Assembly: GCF_004028275.1 (NCBI RefSeq)
Contig: NZ_CP035033.1
Location: 1,488,001-1,552,000, forward strand
Origin: Hydrogenovibrio thermophilus
GTDB taxonomy: Bacteria; Pseudomonadota; Gammaproteobacteria; Thiomicrospirales; Thiomicrospiraceae
DNA: 64,000 nt
Direction of reading: 5' to 3'
Made by a program: the position numbers and the translations under genes. Within the stretch, counting starts at the first letter, position 1; each line of letters starts with the position of its first letter. A model generated the notes under the pieces. That model was not told the DNA's origin. It ran no database searches and saw only the letters and a program-made list of their open reading frames with translations. Below are positions 19,198-29,659 of this stretch, one piece after another.

Positions 19198-19908
19198 TCA
19201 GTGCACCAAAGTGCCTTCATCTTCACCTTTGACAATTCGAATCACCGCATCTTTTTTGAACATATCAAACACCCGGATCGGCATTTTATGGTCACGACAC
19301 AACACAAATGCCGTCATATCCATGACTTGAAGGTTTTTTTGAATCACATCATCGTAACTCAATTCGGCCAAACGCTCAGCTGTGGGGTCTTTTGCCGGAT
19401 CCGCCGTATAAATCCCGTCCACTTTCGTGGCTTTCAAAACGATGTCGGCATCAATCTCAATGCCGCGTAACGCGGCCGCCGTATCGGTCGTAAAGAAAGG
19501 ACTCCCGGTCCCCGCCGCAAAAATGGCCACCTGCCCCTCGGCCAGGCCTTTTTTCACATGGTTTGCATTAAAGCCATGCGAGACCCCTTCAATGCCCATT
19601 GCGGAATAAATCACCGCCGGCATCTCCATGTCTTCAATCACGTCACGCAATGCCAAAGCATTAATGACGGTTGCCATCATGCCCATTTGGTCACCTGTGG
19701 TCCGTTGAATACCGGAACCCATAATCTGAGCACCACGAAAAATATTACCGCCACCGACCACCAGACCGACTTCCACCCCTAGCTCTCGCAAGGCTTTGAC
19801 TTCCGAAACCACTTGACGCAATGTCTGTGCATCCAGACCAAACTGACCGTCGCCCATCAGAGCTTCACCGCTGAATTTCAGCAACACTCGTTCATATTTC
19901 AATGACAT
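19198..19908 (-). CDS. pyrH: UMP kinase
   Basis: A 236-residue amino-acid-kinase-fold enzyme converting UMP to UDP. Signatures: LLKFSGEALMG at the N-terminus, VVGGGNIFRG, the GTGSPFFTTDTAA loop and KVDGIYTADPAKDP. It is preceded by AAGGTGAG and separated from tsf by a terminator, so it begins its own transcript. Confidence 0.97.
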   Translation of the reverse strand: MSLKYERVLLKFSGEALMGDGQFGLDAQTLRQVVSEVKALRELGVEVGLVVGGGNIFRGAQIMGSGIQRTTGDQMGMMATVINALALRDVIEDMEMPAVIYSAMGIEGVSHGFNANHVKKGLAEGQVAIFAAGTGSPFFTTDTAAALRGIEIDADIVLKATKVDGIYTADPAKDPTAERLAELSYDDVIQKNLQVMDMTAFVLCRDHKMPIRVFDMFKKDAVIRIVKGEDEGTLVH

Positions 19909-20016
19909 GACTCACCTTAAATCTTCTTGAATTTTTGCTTGCAAATCGTTTTGAAACGCATTTTGGAATGGAAGGCATTATAAAATGACTTTCAAAACAA
20001 ATCGCGAAAAAAAGTT

Positions 20017-20052
20017 AAAAAAAAACCATGATAAACAATTTGCTTATCATGG
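20017..20052 (-). terminator. Terminator after tsf
   Basis: Nine-pair stem CCATGATAA/TTATCATGG (20026-20034 with 20044-20052) followed on the minus strand by a run of nine T, downstream of rpsB-tsf. Confidence 0.88.
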
Positions 20053-20123
20053 CTTTTCTTCAAAAGGCCCTGCCGATTGGCTATCGACAGAACTTTTTCA
20101 GCTCCATGAAATCGGAAACCGAA

Positions 20124-21008
20124 TTAGCCCTTCACCGCAGCCGCGGCCGCAGCCACTTCATCCGCGAAGTTGGTTTCTTCAATCTCGATCCCTTCACCGA
20201 CTTCCAAACGCACGAAGTTGGTAACAGAAGCGTCAGAGGCTTTCAATAGCTTCTCAACAGTTTGATCTGGGTCTTTAACAAACGCCTGACCCAACAAAGT
20301 GATCTCTTGAAGATACTTACGCATACGACCTTCGATCATTTTTTCAATAATGTCGGCTGGCTTACCGGAGTCCTGAGCTTGTTCGATTTGGAACTTACGC
20401 TCTTTTTCCAATACTTCCGCATCCACGTCGTCGGCTGAAATCGCCGCTGGCTTTGCAGCCGCGATGTGCATCGCCACGTCACGCGTCAAGGCGTCATCAC
20501 CACCGTTCATCGCAACCACTACACCGATTTTCTCGCCGTGCTGGTATTGACCGATGGTACCGTTTGATTCAACCAACTCGATACGACGAACCGCCATGTT
20601 TTCACCGATTTTACCGATCATTTCACGACGTTTTTCGTCGATGGTTTGACCATTGGCCATTTTTTCACCCATCAACGCATCAATATCAACCTGACCAGTT
20701 GCCAAAACGATGGCCGCAATTTCATCCGCAAAGGTTTTAAACTCATCACCTTTCGCCACGAAGTCGGTTTCACAGTTCACTTCAACGATCGCTGCTTTTT
20801 TCTGATCATCGGAAACGGCAATCGCGATAACGCCTTCCGCCGCTGTACGACCGGCTTTCTTATCCGCGCCAGCCATCCCTTTTTTACGAAGAAACTCAAC
20901 CGCTTCTTCCATATTGCCGTCGGTTTCACCCAACGCTTTTTTACAATCCATCATGCCTGCGCCAGTCATTTCACGCAGTTCTTTTACCATAGATGCAGTA
21001 ACAGCCAT
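20124..21008 (-). CDS. tsf: Translation elongation factor Ts
   Basis: A 294-residue nucleotide exchange factor for EF-Tu. The N-terminal UBA-like domain reads TASMVKELREMTGAGMMDCKKAL, and the core includes AAIVEVNCETDFVAKGDEF, where the conserved TDFV motif contacts EF-Tu. Length is near the family average (283). It follows rpsB, separated by a 100-base spacer that contains a CCAGGCCTGG palindrome. Confidence 0.97.
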   Translation of the reverse strand: MAVTASMVKELREMTGAGMMDCKKALGETDGNMEEAVEFLRKKGMAGADKKAGRTAAEGVIAIAVSDDQKKAAIVEVNCETDFVAKGDEFKTFADEIAAIVLATGQVDIDALMGEKMANGQTIDEKRREMIGKIGENMAVRRIELVESNGTIGQYQHGEKIGVVVAMNGGDDALTRDVAMHIAAAKPAAISADDVDAEVLEKERKFQIEQAQDSGKPADIIEKMIEGRMRKYLQEITLLGQAFVKDPDQTVEKLLKASDASVTNFVRLEVGEGIEIEETNFADEVAAAAAAVKG

Positions 21009-21063
21009 TTTTTAGACCCCTAAAAATAAGTTGTAATCAATTTAAAAGGCCTGGAAAGAATGA

Positions 21064-21073
21064 CCAGGCCTGG
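21064..21073. repeat. CCAGGCCTGG palindrome, copy 5 (rpsB-tsf spacer)
   Basis: Exact copy between rpsB and tsf; symmetry extends to 12 bases. AGGCCTGG is repeated as a half-like match just beside it (about 21047-21054), so the spacer may fold and act as an attenuator. Confidence 0.9.
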
Positions 21074-21108
21074 TAGTTTCTTGAACGCGAAGCGTCGGTT
21101 CGGTTCGA

Positions 21109-21843
21109 TTAAGCTTCCGCTTGCTCTTCGACGAACTCGTCGCTTTCAGAAGCGGTTGTGATAGAGCCTTTTCCTTCAATAATGGCATCCGCCACTGAAG
21201 AAAGGTACAAAGATACGGCACGAACCGCATCATCATTACCCGGAATCACATAATCCAGACCGTTTGGATCGTTATTGGTATCAACAACACCGACAACTGG
21301 AATCCCTAGGTTTTTCGCTTCTTGGATAGCGATTTTTTCATTTCCGGTATCGATCACGAAAATCGCATCCGGCATGGCACGCATATCTTTGATACCACCC
21401 AAGGACAATTCCAGCTTGTCTTTTTGACGGGAGCGCATCAACGCTTCTTTTTTAGTGATTTTTTCAAAAGTACCGTCTTGTTCCTGGGTCTCAAGGTCTT
21501 TCAGGTTTTTGATGGATTGTTTGATGGTTTTAAAGTTGGTCAACATACCACCCAACCAACGGTGGTTCACGTAAGGCATTCCGCAACGCTTCGCTTCTTC
21601 CGCAACCAAATCGCCTGCCGCACGCTTCGTACCAACGAACAATACCGTTCCTTTGTTCGCTGCGATACCGCCTAGGAAGTTCAAAGCATCGTTGAACATC
21701 GGCAAGGTTTTTTCCAGGTTGATGATGTGAATCTTGTTGCGAGCACCGAAAATGTACTCACCCATTTTAGGGTTCCAATAACGTGTTTGGTGTCCGAAGT
21801 GAACACCCGCTTCCAACATTTGGCGCATAGTGACTTTAGCCAT
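21109..21843 (-). CDS. rpsB: 30S ribosomal protein S2
   Basis: A 244-residue small-subunit protein. It begins [20 protein letters not shown] and contains [20 protein letters not shown] and [20 protein letters not shown]. The start is the ATG after GGAG at good spacing; an in-frame start 14 codons upstream is not conserved in sequence. First gene of rpsB-tsf, divergent from map. Confidence 0.97.
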   Translation of the reverse strand: MAKVTMRQMLEAGVHFGHQTRYWNPKMGEYIFGARNKIHIINLEKTLPMFNDALNFLGGIAANKGTVLFVGTKRAAGDLVAEEAKRCGMPYVNHRWLGGMLTNFKTIKQSIKNLKDLETQEQDGTFEKITKKEALMRSRQKDKLELSLGGIKDMRAMPDAIFVIDTGNEKIAIQEAKNLGIPVVGVVDTNNDPNGLDYVIPGNDDAVRAVSLYLSSVADAIIEGKGSITTASESDEFVEEQAEA

Positions 21844-21950
21844 GATTTTTCTCCATTTTGGGTTAAGCCTCCGCCAGCCCAACAAACGAACTGTTTCGAT
21901 TCGGCGTCATTTACGATAAAATCGCTCAAAACTCGGAAACAGCACCCCGT
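21844..21950 (-). promoter_or_regulatory. Candidate rpsB leader
   Basis: The roughly 100 bases upstream of rpsB include GGGCTGGC with GCTTAACCC, able to pair as GGG/CCC ends of a hairpin just before the ribosome-binding site. In gammaproteobacteria the rpsB leader is a conserved autoregulatory RNA bound by S2. This assignment rests on position and the hairpin only. Confidence 0.35.
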
Positions 21951-22079
21951 TTGATGTATCGGCAGGCGTGTGGATTTTCTGTTAAAATGCCTTTATTCGA
22001 AAAGGCGGCGCATTTATACCATGTGGCCGTTTTTTTTTCAAGATTTTTCAATCAAAAACAACTTAACTCTGGAAGCTCA

Positions 22080-22886
22080 ATGGCCATCAAAATCAAAACC
22101 GAACAGGAACTCGAAAAACTGCGCGTCGCCGGAAAACTGGCCGCCGATGTACTTGTGATGATTGAACCCTATGTCAAACCCGGTGTTTCCACCGGCGAAC
22201 TCAATGACATCATGGCCAAGTACATGACCGATGTTCAAGGAACGGTTTCCGCCACTCTGGGCTACCACGGCTTCCCGTCGGAAAGCTGCATCTCCGTCAA
22301 CGACGTAGTTTGCCACGGCATTCCCGACCACGACAAAAAGCTGAAAAACGGCGACATCGTCAATATCGACGTCACCGTCATCAAAGACGGTTATTACGGT
22401 GACAACAGCATGATGTACGAAGTCGGCGAGGTCAAACCGTTCGCACACCGTTTGTGTCGCGTGGCCCATGAATGCATGTGGCTCGGCATTGAAGCCGTCA
22501 AACCGGGCGCCACTCTATACGATGTGGCCGAGGCCATTGAAACCCATGCCCACAACAATCATTTTTCCGTGGTCAAAGAATACTGCGGCCACGGCATCGG
22601 TTCCGAATTCCACGAAGAGCCTCAGGTCGTGCACTATACGCAGCCCGAACTGAAAGACATTGTCTTACAACCGGGCATGGTGTTCACCATCGAACCGATG
22701 ATCAACCAAGGTAAAGCCAACGTTAAAACACTGGGGCCGAACAAAAAACACCCGGGCAATACCATTTTTCCGGTCAAAACGGCCGACCGAAAACTTTCCG
22801 CACAGTGGGAACACATGCTAGCCGTCACCGACGATGGTTACGAAATTATGACATTACGTCCCGGCGAAGAACCTGTCTTGCCTTAA
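22080..22886 (+). CDS. map: Methionine aminopeptidase type I
   Basis: A 268-residue dimetal enzyme removing N-terminal Met. Metal ligands are visible in NIDVTVIKDGYYGDNS (two Asp), CGHGIGSEFHEEP (His), FTIEPMIN (Glu) and QWEHMLAVT (Glu). The start is the ATG after GGAAG; the frame is open 43 codons further upstream, but that part has no conserved features. Divergent from rpsB and followed by glnD, an arrangement shared with enterobacteria. Confidence 0.96.
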   Translation: MAIKIKTEQELEKLRVAGKLAADVLVMIEPYVKPGVSTGELNDIMAKYMTDVQGTVSATLGYHGFPSESCISVNDVVCHGIPDHDKKLKNGDIVNIDVTVIKDGYYGDNSMMYEVGEVKPFAHRLCRVAHECMWLGIEAVKPGATLYDVAEAIETHAHNNHFSVVKEYCGHGIGSEFHEEPQVVHYTQPELKDIVLQPGMVFTIEPMINQGKANVKTLGPNKKHPGNTIFPVKTADRKLSAQWEHMLAVTDDGYEIMTLRPGEEPVLP

Positions 22887-22943
22887 AACGCCAGACATCT
22901 CGCCGACTTTTCGAACCAAATTGAACGACCAGAAGGATTCCGC

Positions 22944-25616
22944 ATGCCGAGTGACACGCCTGCCACCACGCCCGACAACAACGAAAGCTCGATTCCCAGC
23001 TTCATTTACCAGCTGACGCATGCGGAACGCAACCAATCCCTGAGTGCGGGAAAAGACTTGCTGAAAGAATTCAACGAACAGCAATTCACTAAATTTGATC
23101 AGGGCCGCTCCATCGAAGCACTGATCAAAGAACGCACGTCCTTCATCGACCAGTTACTGAAAAAAATCTGGCAGCATTTTTTTCCGAAGGACGGCGACCA
23201 CCGGCTGACCTTGATTGCCGTCGGCGGCTACGGCCGTGGTGAGCTGCAACCCTACTCCGATATCGACCTGTTGATTCTCGGCGAATCTTACGAAGCCCAC
23301 CAACAAACCATCATCGAATTCATCACCTATTTATGGGACTTGGGATTCGAAGTCGGCCACGCAGTACGCAACCTGGAAGAATGCATCGAATCCGGGAAGG
23401 AAAACGTCTCCACCGCCACCAATCTACTCGAAGCGCGCTGGTTATCAGGGGATTACGAACAGTTCTCAGCCCTGCAAAACCTCTTCAACCTCAAAACCTT
23501 CTGGCCCAGCCAAGAGTTTTTCGAAGCCAAACTGGAAGAGCAAGCACGCCGCCATAAACGCTATCACAACACCCTGTACCAGCTGGAACCCAACATCAAA
23601 GAAAGTCCCGGCGGCTTGCGCGACATCCAGACCATTCTCTGGGTGGCTAAACGTCACTTCGGCGCCAGCTCCCTGCAGGAACTGATGCAACACAATTTCA
23701 TCACCCTGCACGAATTTCAAGAAATTCAAGCGGCTTACCTCTACCTCAACCGCATTCGCTTTGCCCTGCACCGTTTGAAAAAACGTCATGAAGACCGTTT
23801 ACTGTTCGACAACCAGCAACAACTCGCGGAAAAACTGTACCCCAACCTGTCCAGCGACGACAGTGTCAAGGCGGTCGAAGCTTTCATGAAACCCTATTAT
23901 CAGAACGTGCATATTGTGGCACGTCTGAATGAAATCCTGTTACAGCATTTTAAAGAAGAAATTTTCCGCACCAGCGAAGACCACATCGAACAGATCAACC
24001 CACGTTTCCGTATCGTCAACAACTACCTTGATGTCACCAAAACCAATTTGTTCGAAAAAAACCCAACGGCACTGCTGGAAATTTTCATCATCATCGAAAA
24101 CTACCAACATCTGATTCAGGGAATTCGTTCGCGCACCATCCGCTTGATTCGCAACAACCTGCACTTGATCGACGACCAGTTCCGCTCCGACCCGATCAAC
24201 AAGGCGTTATTCATTGAAATTTTCCGCCAACCGAAAGGCGTCAATGCCGCACTCAAACGCATGTATGCTTATGGCATTTTGAGCGCTTACTTGCCGAGTT
24301 TCAAAAAAATTTCCGGTTTAATGCAGTTTAATATCTTTCACGCCTACACTGTTGATGAACATACCATTTTAGTTATCCGAAACCTGCGGCGTTTCTTCAT
24401 CAACCAGTACGCTTACGAGTTCCCGACTGCGCACCAAATCGCCAAACAATTGTGCAAACCGGAGATTCTCTTACTGGCCGGTTTATTCCACGACATTGCC
24501 AAAGGCCGTAACGGCGCACACGAAAAACTCGGTGCCATTGATGCCAAGGAATTCAGCTTCAAACACAACCTGAACAAAAACGATACCGAACTCCTCAGCT
24601 GGCTGGTATTGCGCCACTTGGATTTCTCCTACGTTGCCCAGAAAAAAGATTTGTCCGACCCGGAAGTCATCGCTCAGTTCGCCGAAAAGGTCGGCACACA
24701 GGAACGCCTGGACTATCTCTACCTGCTGACGTTGGCGGATGTGCGCTCCACCTCGGATGATGTTTGGAACGACTGGAAAAACCAACTTTTCCTACAGCTT
24801 TACCACAACACCACCCAGGCATTGGACGCCACGTCGACCTTGCCGAGAGACCGTGCCAAACAAGCGATTTTCAATAAAGAAAAAGCCAGCGAATTTTTGA
24901 AGAGCAAAGGCCTGACACCACCGGAATTCCAAACCTTCTGGCAGTCGTTTGAACAAACCGATTTTTTCAACCGCCAAAGCCCCGGCGAAATCGCGCGCAT
25001 CACCGAAGCGTTGCACGATGAAAGCGAAGATGAAATCAACGTACACCTGCAACCGACGACCTCTCGCGGCGCCACCGAATTGATTATTTACATGCACGAC
25101 CGTGATTACCTCTTCGCGCAATTCACCCAGATTCTTGACAAACTCGGCCTGAACATCGTGGAAGCGAAAATCTACTCCGGCTCCGACAACATGACGCTGG
25201 TGATTATCTATCTGCTTAACCACGAAAGCCTGTCGATTACCGACGACATGATTCTGGCGGAAATCGAGGACACGCTGAAATACCAATTATTCCTGAAAGC
25301 GGACAGCACCCCGCAGCCGCAGCCGGAGCCCAGACGGACGCGAGCTTTCCACACGCCGACCGAAATTCAATTCCAAGAGTTGAATGAAGAGCTCACGGAA
25401 CTGAGCATCACCACTAAAGACATCCCCGGCCTGCTGGCCCGCATCGGCCAAGCCTTCAAAAGCTGCCAGATTCGCGTACACGACGCCAAAATCAATACGG
25501 TAGGTGAAAAGGCGGAAGACGTCTTTATGATCAGTTCAACCAGCAACCACTCGATTCATTCCCATCATACGCAGGAAGCGTTAAAGGCCGCCCTGCTGGA
25601 TAATATCGAACCTTAG
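22944..25616 (+). CDS. glnD: PII uridylyltransferase / uridylyl-removing enzyme
   Basis: An 890-residue nitrogen sensor that uridylylates PII proteins when glutamine is low and removes the group when it is high. Nucleotidyltransferase domain near residue 95-110 (VGGYGRGELQPYSDIDLLIL), HD hydrolase domain near 510 (LLAGLFHDIAKGRNGAHE), and two C-terminal ACT domains from about 710 (TELIIYMHDRDYLFAQFTQI and LSITTKDIPGLLARIGQAF). Preceded by AGAAGGA. Follows map by 57 bases. Confidence 0.96.
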   Translation: MPSDTPATTPDNNESSIPSFIYQLTHAERNQSLSAGKDLLKEFNEQQFTKFDQGRSIEALIKERTSFIDQLLKKIWQHFFPKDGDHRLTLIAVGGYGRGELQPYSDIDLLILGESYEAHQQTIIEFITYLWDLGFEVGHAVRNLEECIESGKENVSTATNLLEARWLSGDYEQFSALQNLFNLKTFWPSQEFFEAKLEEQARRHKRYHNTLYQLEPNIKESPGGLRDIQTILWVAKRHFGASSLQELMQHNFITLHEFQEIQAAYLYLNRIRFALHRLKKRHEDRLLFDNQQQLAEKLYPNLSSDDSVKAVEAFMKPYYQNVHIVARLNEILLQHFKEEIFRTSEDHIEQINPRFRIVNNYLDVTKTNLFEKNPTALLEIFIIIENYQHLIQGIRSRTIRLIRNNLHLIDDQFRSDPINKALFIEIFRQPKGVNAALKRMYAYGILSAYLPSFKKISGLMQFNIFHAYTVDEHTILVIRNLRRFFINQYAYEFPTAHQIAKQLCKPEILLLAGLFHDIAKGRNGAHEKLGAIDAKEFSFKHNLNKNDTELLSWLVLRHLDFSYVAQKKDLSDPEVIAQFAEKVGTQERLDYLYLLTLADVRSTSDDVWNDWKNQLFLQLYHNTTQALDATSTLPRDRAKQAIFNKEKASEFLKSKGLTPPEFQTFWQSFEQTDFFNRQSPGEIARITEALHDESEDEINVHLQPTTSRGATELIIYMHDRDYLFAQFTQILDKLGLNIVEAKIYSGSDNMTLVIIYLLNHESLSITDDMILAEIEDTLKYQLFLKADSTPQPQPEPRRTRAFHTPTEIQFQELNEELTELSITTKDIPGLLARIGQAFKSCQIRVHDAKINTVGEKAEDVFMISSTSNHSIHSHHTQEALKAALLDNIEP

Positions 25617-25640
25617 AATATTCGGCATCCTTATTTCCGG

Positions 25641-25676
25641 CCAGGCCTGGCGAATTTCCATATTGACCAGGCCTGG
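25641..25676. repeat. Two CCAGGCCTGG palindromes, copies 6 and 7
   Basis: Exact copies at 25641-25650 and 25667-25676, sixteen bases apart, fill most of the gap between the convergent genes glnD and the VOC protein. Each extends to 12 bases of symmetry. The pair could fold into two hairpins or pair with each other, and may serve as the transcription boundary. Confidence 0.92.
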
Positions 25677-25681
25677 TGCCT

Positions 25682-26065
25682 TTACACACTCGAACTGACT
25701 TCAAACAATTCAAACGCGTTATCATCCAAATCTTTGATAAACAAGGCTTTTCGACCGGAACGACTCCGTGTATAGGTCAAACCATGTTGTTGCAAGTGCG
25801 TTTCATAATCGACAATCGAATCCACTCGGAGTGCAAAGTGAAAATCCCGCCCACCATGTTCAGGCCGTTCAGACCCACTACTCGGGTTCGGTAATTGCAT
25901 AATATGCAGACTTTGGCCATTGAATAAATCCAACCAGTAGCCCGGAAAGCCCAAATCCGGCCTTTCCAGAACCGACAAACCCAACAACCCCTGGTAAAAA
26001 TGTAAACTGGCCTCCGCATCCGAAACCAGGATACTGACGTGATCCAACCCAATGACTCTGGCCAT
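25682..26065 (-). CDS. VOC-superfamily (glyoxalase-like) protein
   Basis: A 127-residue single-module protein of the vicinal oxygen chelate fold. GLDHVSILVSDAEASLHFYQGLLGL is the classic first half, and metal-ligand candidates are the His of GLDHVSI, the Glu of RPEHGGRDFHFAL or its His, and the Glu of FELFEVS. Substrate unknown; relatives include glyoxalase I and dioxygenases. AGGAG precedes the ATG. It lies just downstream of dapD's terminator and may have its own promoter. Confidence 0.8.
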   Translation of the reverse strand: MARVIGLDHVSILVSDAEASLHFYQGLLGLSVLERPDLGFPGYWLDLFNGQSLHIMQLPNPSSGSERPEHGGRDFHFALRVDSIVDYETHLQQHGLTYTRSRSGRKALFIKDLDDNAFELFEVSSSV

Positions 26066-26097
26066 CTTTTTCTCCTATCTTTTTTTCAAAGGCCCAT

Positions 26098-26123
26098 AAA
26101 AAACCCAGCGCAAAGGCTGGGTT
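26098..26123 (-). terminator. Terminator after dapD
   Basis: Stem AACCCAGC/GCTGGGTT around a six-base loop, followed on the minus strand by TTTTTT. Confidence 0.85.
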
Positions 26124-26165
26124 CATTGTATTCAAACAACTGAAGGCGTTGTTATGAATTTGTCA

Positions 26166-27065
26166 TCAGTCGTTACTGTGAAGCGCTTCGTTCAAACCGC
26201 CCCAAACCGTACCGTCCGTCATAATTGCCTGCACCTGACCGGTTTGACTATGACGACGGAACAACAGCTTGGATTGACCGGACAAATCACGGGCCGATAC
26301 AATCGAACCGTCCGGCATCTTAACCTTGGTGCCAGCCGTCAAGTACAAACCGGATTCAATAATGCAATCATCGCCCAAAGAAATCCCCAAACCGGCATTC
26401 GCACCCAGCAGGTTACGTTGGCCCATGGAAATGACTTGTTTACCACCTCCGGACAAGGTACCCATAATTGAAGCGCCACCACCGATATCGGTGTTTTCAC
26501 CCACAATCACTCCGGCACTGATACGGCCTTCCACCATGGAGTTACCCAGAGTGCCGGCATTAAAGTTACAGAAGCCTTCATGCATAATGGTGGTACCCGG
26601 TGCCAAATGCGCACCCAAACGAACACGGTCCGCATCCCCGATACGTACCCCTTCCGGAATCACGTAATCCACCATACGCGGGAACTTGTCAATCGAAGTG
26701 ATCGTCAATTGAATCGGCTCGTCGGCAATCGCTTCACGTAGATTCTCCACCTCAGAAGGCAACACCGGCCCGGCACTGGTCCAAGCCACATTGGTCAACA
26801 GGCCGAAGACGCCGTCCAAATTGATGTCATGCGGCTTATAAGCGCATTCCGACAACAAATGCAGACGCAAATACGCGTCTTCCGCTGACGTCGGTGCATC
26901 GTCCACCGAAGCGATCTCGACCGTCACAAAATCGCTTTTAATGATGCCGGCCTTCAACGCCAGACAATTACGCGCGATTTCTTTGTTTGAACGTGGAAAC
27001 CATACATCTAAAGTTGCACCCGTTTTCGCATCGCTATAACGATGGCCGATTCGTTTGATAGTCAT
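26166..27065 (-). CDS. dapD: Tetrahydrodipicolinate N-succinyltransferase
   Basis: A 299-residue left-handed beta-helix enzyme of the lysine/diaminopimelate pathway, using succinyl-CoA. The C-terminal half holds hexapeptide repeats (GVRIGDADRVRLGAHLAPGT, then NSMVEGRISAGVIVGENTDIGG). It resembles the longer DapD type seen in Pseudomonas rather than the 274-residue E. coli type. dapE is divergent from it, 0.6 kb away, so two succinylase-pathway steps cluster here. Confidence 0.9.
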   Translation of the reverse strand: MTIKRIGHRYSDAKTGATLDVWFPRSNKEIARNCLALKAGIIKSDFVTVEIASVDDAPTSAEDAYLRLHLLSECAYKPHDINLDGVFGLLTNVAWTSAGPVLPSEVENLREAIADEPIQLTITSIDKFPRMVDYVIPEGVRIGDADRVRLGAHLAPGTTIMHEGFCNFNAGTLGNSMVEGRISAGVIVGENTDIGGGASIMGTLSGGGKQVISMGQRNLLGANAGLGISLGDDCIIESGLYLTAGTKVKMPDGSIVSARDLSGQSKLLFRRHSQTGQVQAIMTDGTVWGGLNEALHSND

Positions 27066-27229
27066 AACACTCTTCTCTTAACATTCAAAATCAAAAACGC
27101 AAAGTATACCTTTTCTGACCAAAACAGAGAAGCCGTTCTGTCCGAGAAAGGCATCATCTTCCCCTTCAAACCTCCTTAAAATGCTTTAAAATAACGGATT
27201 GACTCAAATCGAACCTTGGAAAGAGCAGA

Positions 27230-27577
27230 ATGAACCCCATCACGTTATACGGCATTCCCAATTGCGACACGGTACGAAAAGCCCGTAAATTTCTCGACAC
27301 GCAACAGGTGGATTATCAATTTCACGACTTCCGTAAGAACCCTCTCACGCTGGAGACCCTTCAACATTGGCTGGCACAACAACCGATTGATGTTATCGTC
27401 AATAAACGCAGCACCGGTTGGAAACAGCTGAGCGACCAACAAAAACAACAGTTGATGGCCGGCGACAACCTGGAATTGCTCGCCGAGATTCCAACACTGA
27501 TCAAACGCCCGGTGCTGCAAACCGAAACCGCTCTGTTGTTTGGTTTTAAAGAAGCCGACTATCAACAAGCGCTGTAA
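27230..27577 (+). CDS. ArsC/Spx-family protein (YffB-like)
   Basis: A 115-residue thioredoxin-fold protein. LYGIPNCDTVRKARKFLD carries the single conserved cysteine of the YffB group, and KRPVLQTETALLFGFKE the conserved Arg. It resembles arsenate reductases, but YffB proteins are thought to act as glutathione-dependent thiol reductases rather than in arsenic resistance. Its position just before dapE copies the enterobacterial yffB-dapE order, which argues for the YffB assignment. Confidence 0.85.
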   Translation: MNPITLYGIPNCDTVRKARKFLDTQQVDYQFHDFRKNPLTLETLQHWLAQQPIDVIVNKRSTGWKQLSDQQKQQLMAGDNLELLAEIPTLIKRPVLQTETALLFGFKEADYQQAL

Positions 27578-27605
27578 GCGTTGATTGTCAGAACAATCAA
27601 CGCTT
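27576..27605 (+). terminator. Perfect 13-pair hairpin after the YffB-like gene
   Basis: AAGCGTTGATTGT pairs exactly with ACAATCAACGCTT around a four-base loop. The stem takes in the stop codon. No T run follows, so it may be a weak terminator or a stabilising 3' end rather than a full intrinsic terminator. Confidence 0.5.
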
Positions 27606-27634
27606 CTAAAACCACTGCCGAACACCTAAAATGA

Positions 27635-28812
<1,178 letters not shown>

Positions 28813-28813
<1 letters not shown>

Positions 28814-29022
28814 TGTTATCGATACTGCTGCAAATCCTGGCTCTGGTCATTTTCATCGCACTGATCTGGCCCTATGCCAAGCAGGAAAACTGGAAAGAAA
28901 AATTCATCGACAACAAACAAGCCCGTTCGATTCTCATCGTCTTTGTACTGATACTCTTGTTCACATTCGGACTGTCACTACTCTTCGAGAACTTTTACCC
29001 GATTGAACGACTTGACCGATAA
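28813..29022 (+). CDS. Small two-helix membrane protein
   Basis: A 69-residue protein with two hydrophobic segments (about 2-20 and 38-59) separated by a charged stretch (AKQENWKEKFIDNKQARS). It is not recognised as a named family. The gene begins at the last base of dapE and is probably translated by coupling to it. A cyclic-nucleotide-fold gene follows at 48 bases. Confidence 0.6.
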
Positions 29023-29069
29023 TGTTAAAAAGTAAAACAACAACAAGAAAAACGTTTAGGAGCCAAACC

Positions 29070-29558
29070 ATGCCGAAACCAGCCGAAACCCAATTGATTG
29101 CCGAATCTGTACTCGGTGCCGACTTGACCCAAGCGGACTGCGAAGCCTTGTCCGAAATCGTGAAGCAACGCGTCCTGTCCAAAGGCGAAATCCTGTTTGA
29201 ACCGGAGACACTGGACGGCAATCTATATATTCTGGTGGACGGTAAGCTGGAAATCCAAAAAGTCATCAGCCCGGAAAAGACCATTCACATCAATACCTTG
29301 AAAAAAGGAGCCTTGATTGGCGAGCTAAGCTTCTTGGATGGCATTGCCCACACCATGCGTCTGCAAGCTCAGAACGACGTTACGGTATTGATTCTACACC
29401 GTGATGAATTTGAAGCATTGGTCGAAAAAAATCCAAAGCTGATGTTCAATGTCATGCGCTCCATTCTGCGCTTTTCCCATCACCTGCAACGCCGGATGCT
29501 ACAGGAAAATCTGGAAATGCAAAAACACATTCAAAGCAGTTACATGGCGCAATACTGA
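29070..29558 (+). CDS. Cyclic-nucleotide-binding-fold protein
   Basis: A 162-residue protein consisting of one Crp-like cNMP-binding barrel (about 20-135: LFEPETLDGNLYILVDGKLE, then GALIGELSFLDG) and a C-terminal helix. There is no DNA-binding helix-turn-helix, so it is not a transcription factor by itself. The phosphate-binding cassette GELSFLDG lacks the usual RTAT arginine pair (it reads AHTMRLQA), so true cAMP binding is doubtful. The ATG chosen follows TAGGAG; a more upstream start has no such site. Confidence 0.75.
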   Translation: MPKPAETQLIAESVLGADLTQADCEALSEIVKQRVLSKGEILFEPETLDGNLYILVDGKLEIQKVISPEKTIHINTLKKGALIGELSFLDGIAHTMRLQAQNDVTVLILHRDEFEALVEKNPKLMFNVMRSILRFSHHLQRRMLQENLEMQKHIQSSYMAQY

Positions 29559-29590
29559 ACCGCATTCCAACGGTTTTAAATAGCATCCAC

Positions 29591-29618
29591 AAAAAAGCGG
29601 GCTTTTGCCCGCTTTTTT
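29591..29618. terminator. Bidirectional terminator
   Basis: Perfect stem of 12 pairs: six A, GCGGGC, TTTT loop, GCCCGC, six T. It serves the convergent cNMP-fold and transporter genes. Confidence 0.92.
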
Positions 29619-29659
29619 ATATTCATTTTTATATTCAATAGTCGTCCATCACGAACAAA

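Noticed and set aside
18580-19470. 296-codon open frame on the plus strand.
   Set aside because: It is antisense to frr and pyrH, whose identities are certain; the frame is a by-product of their codon use.
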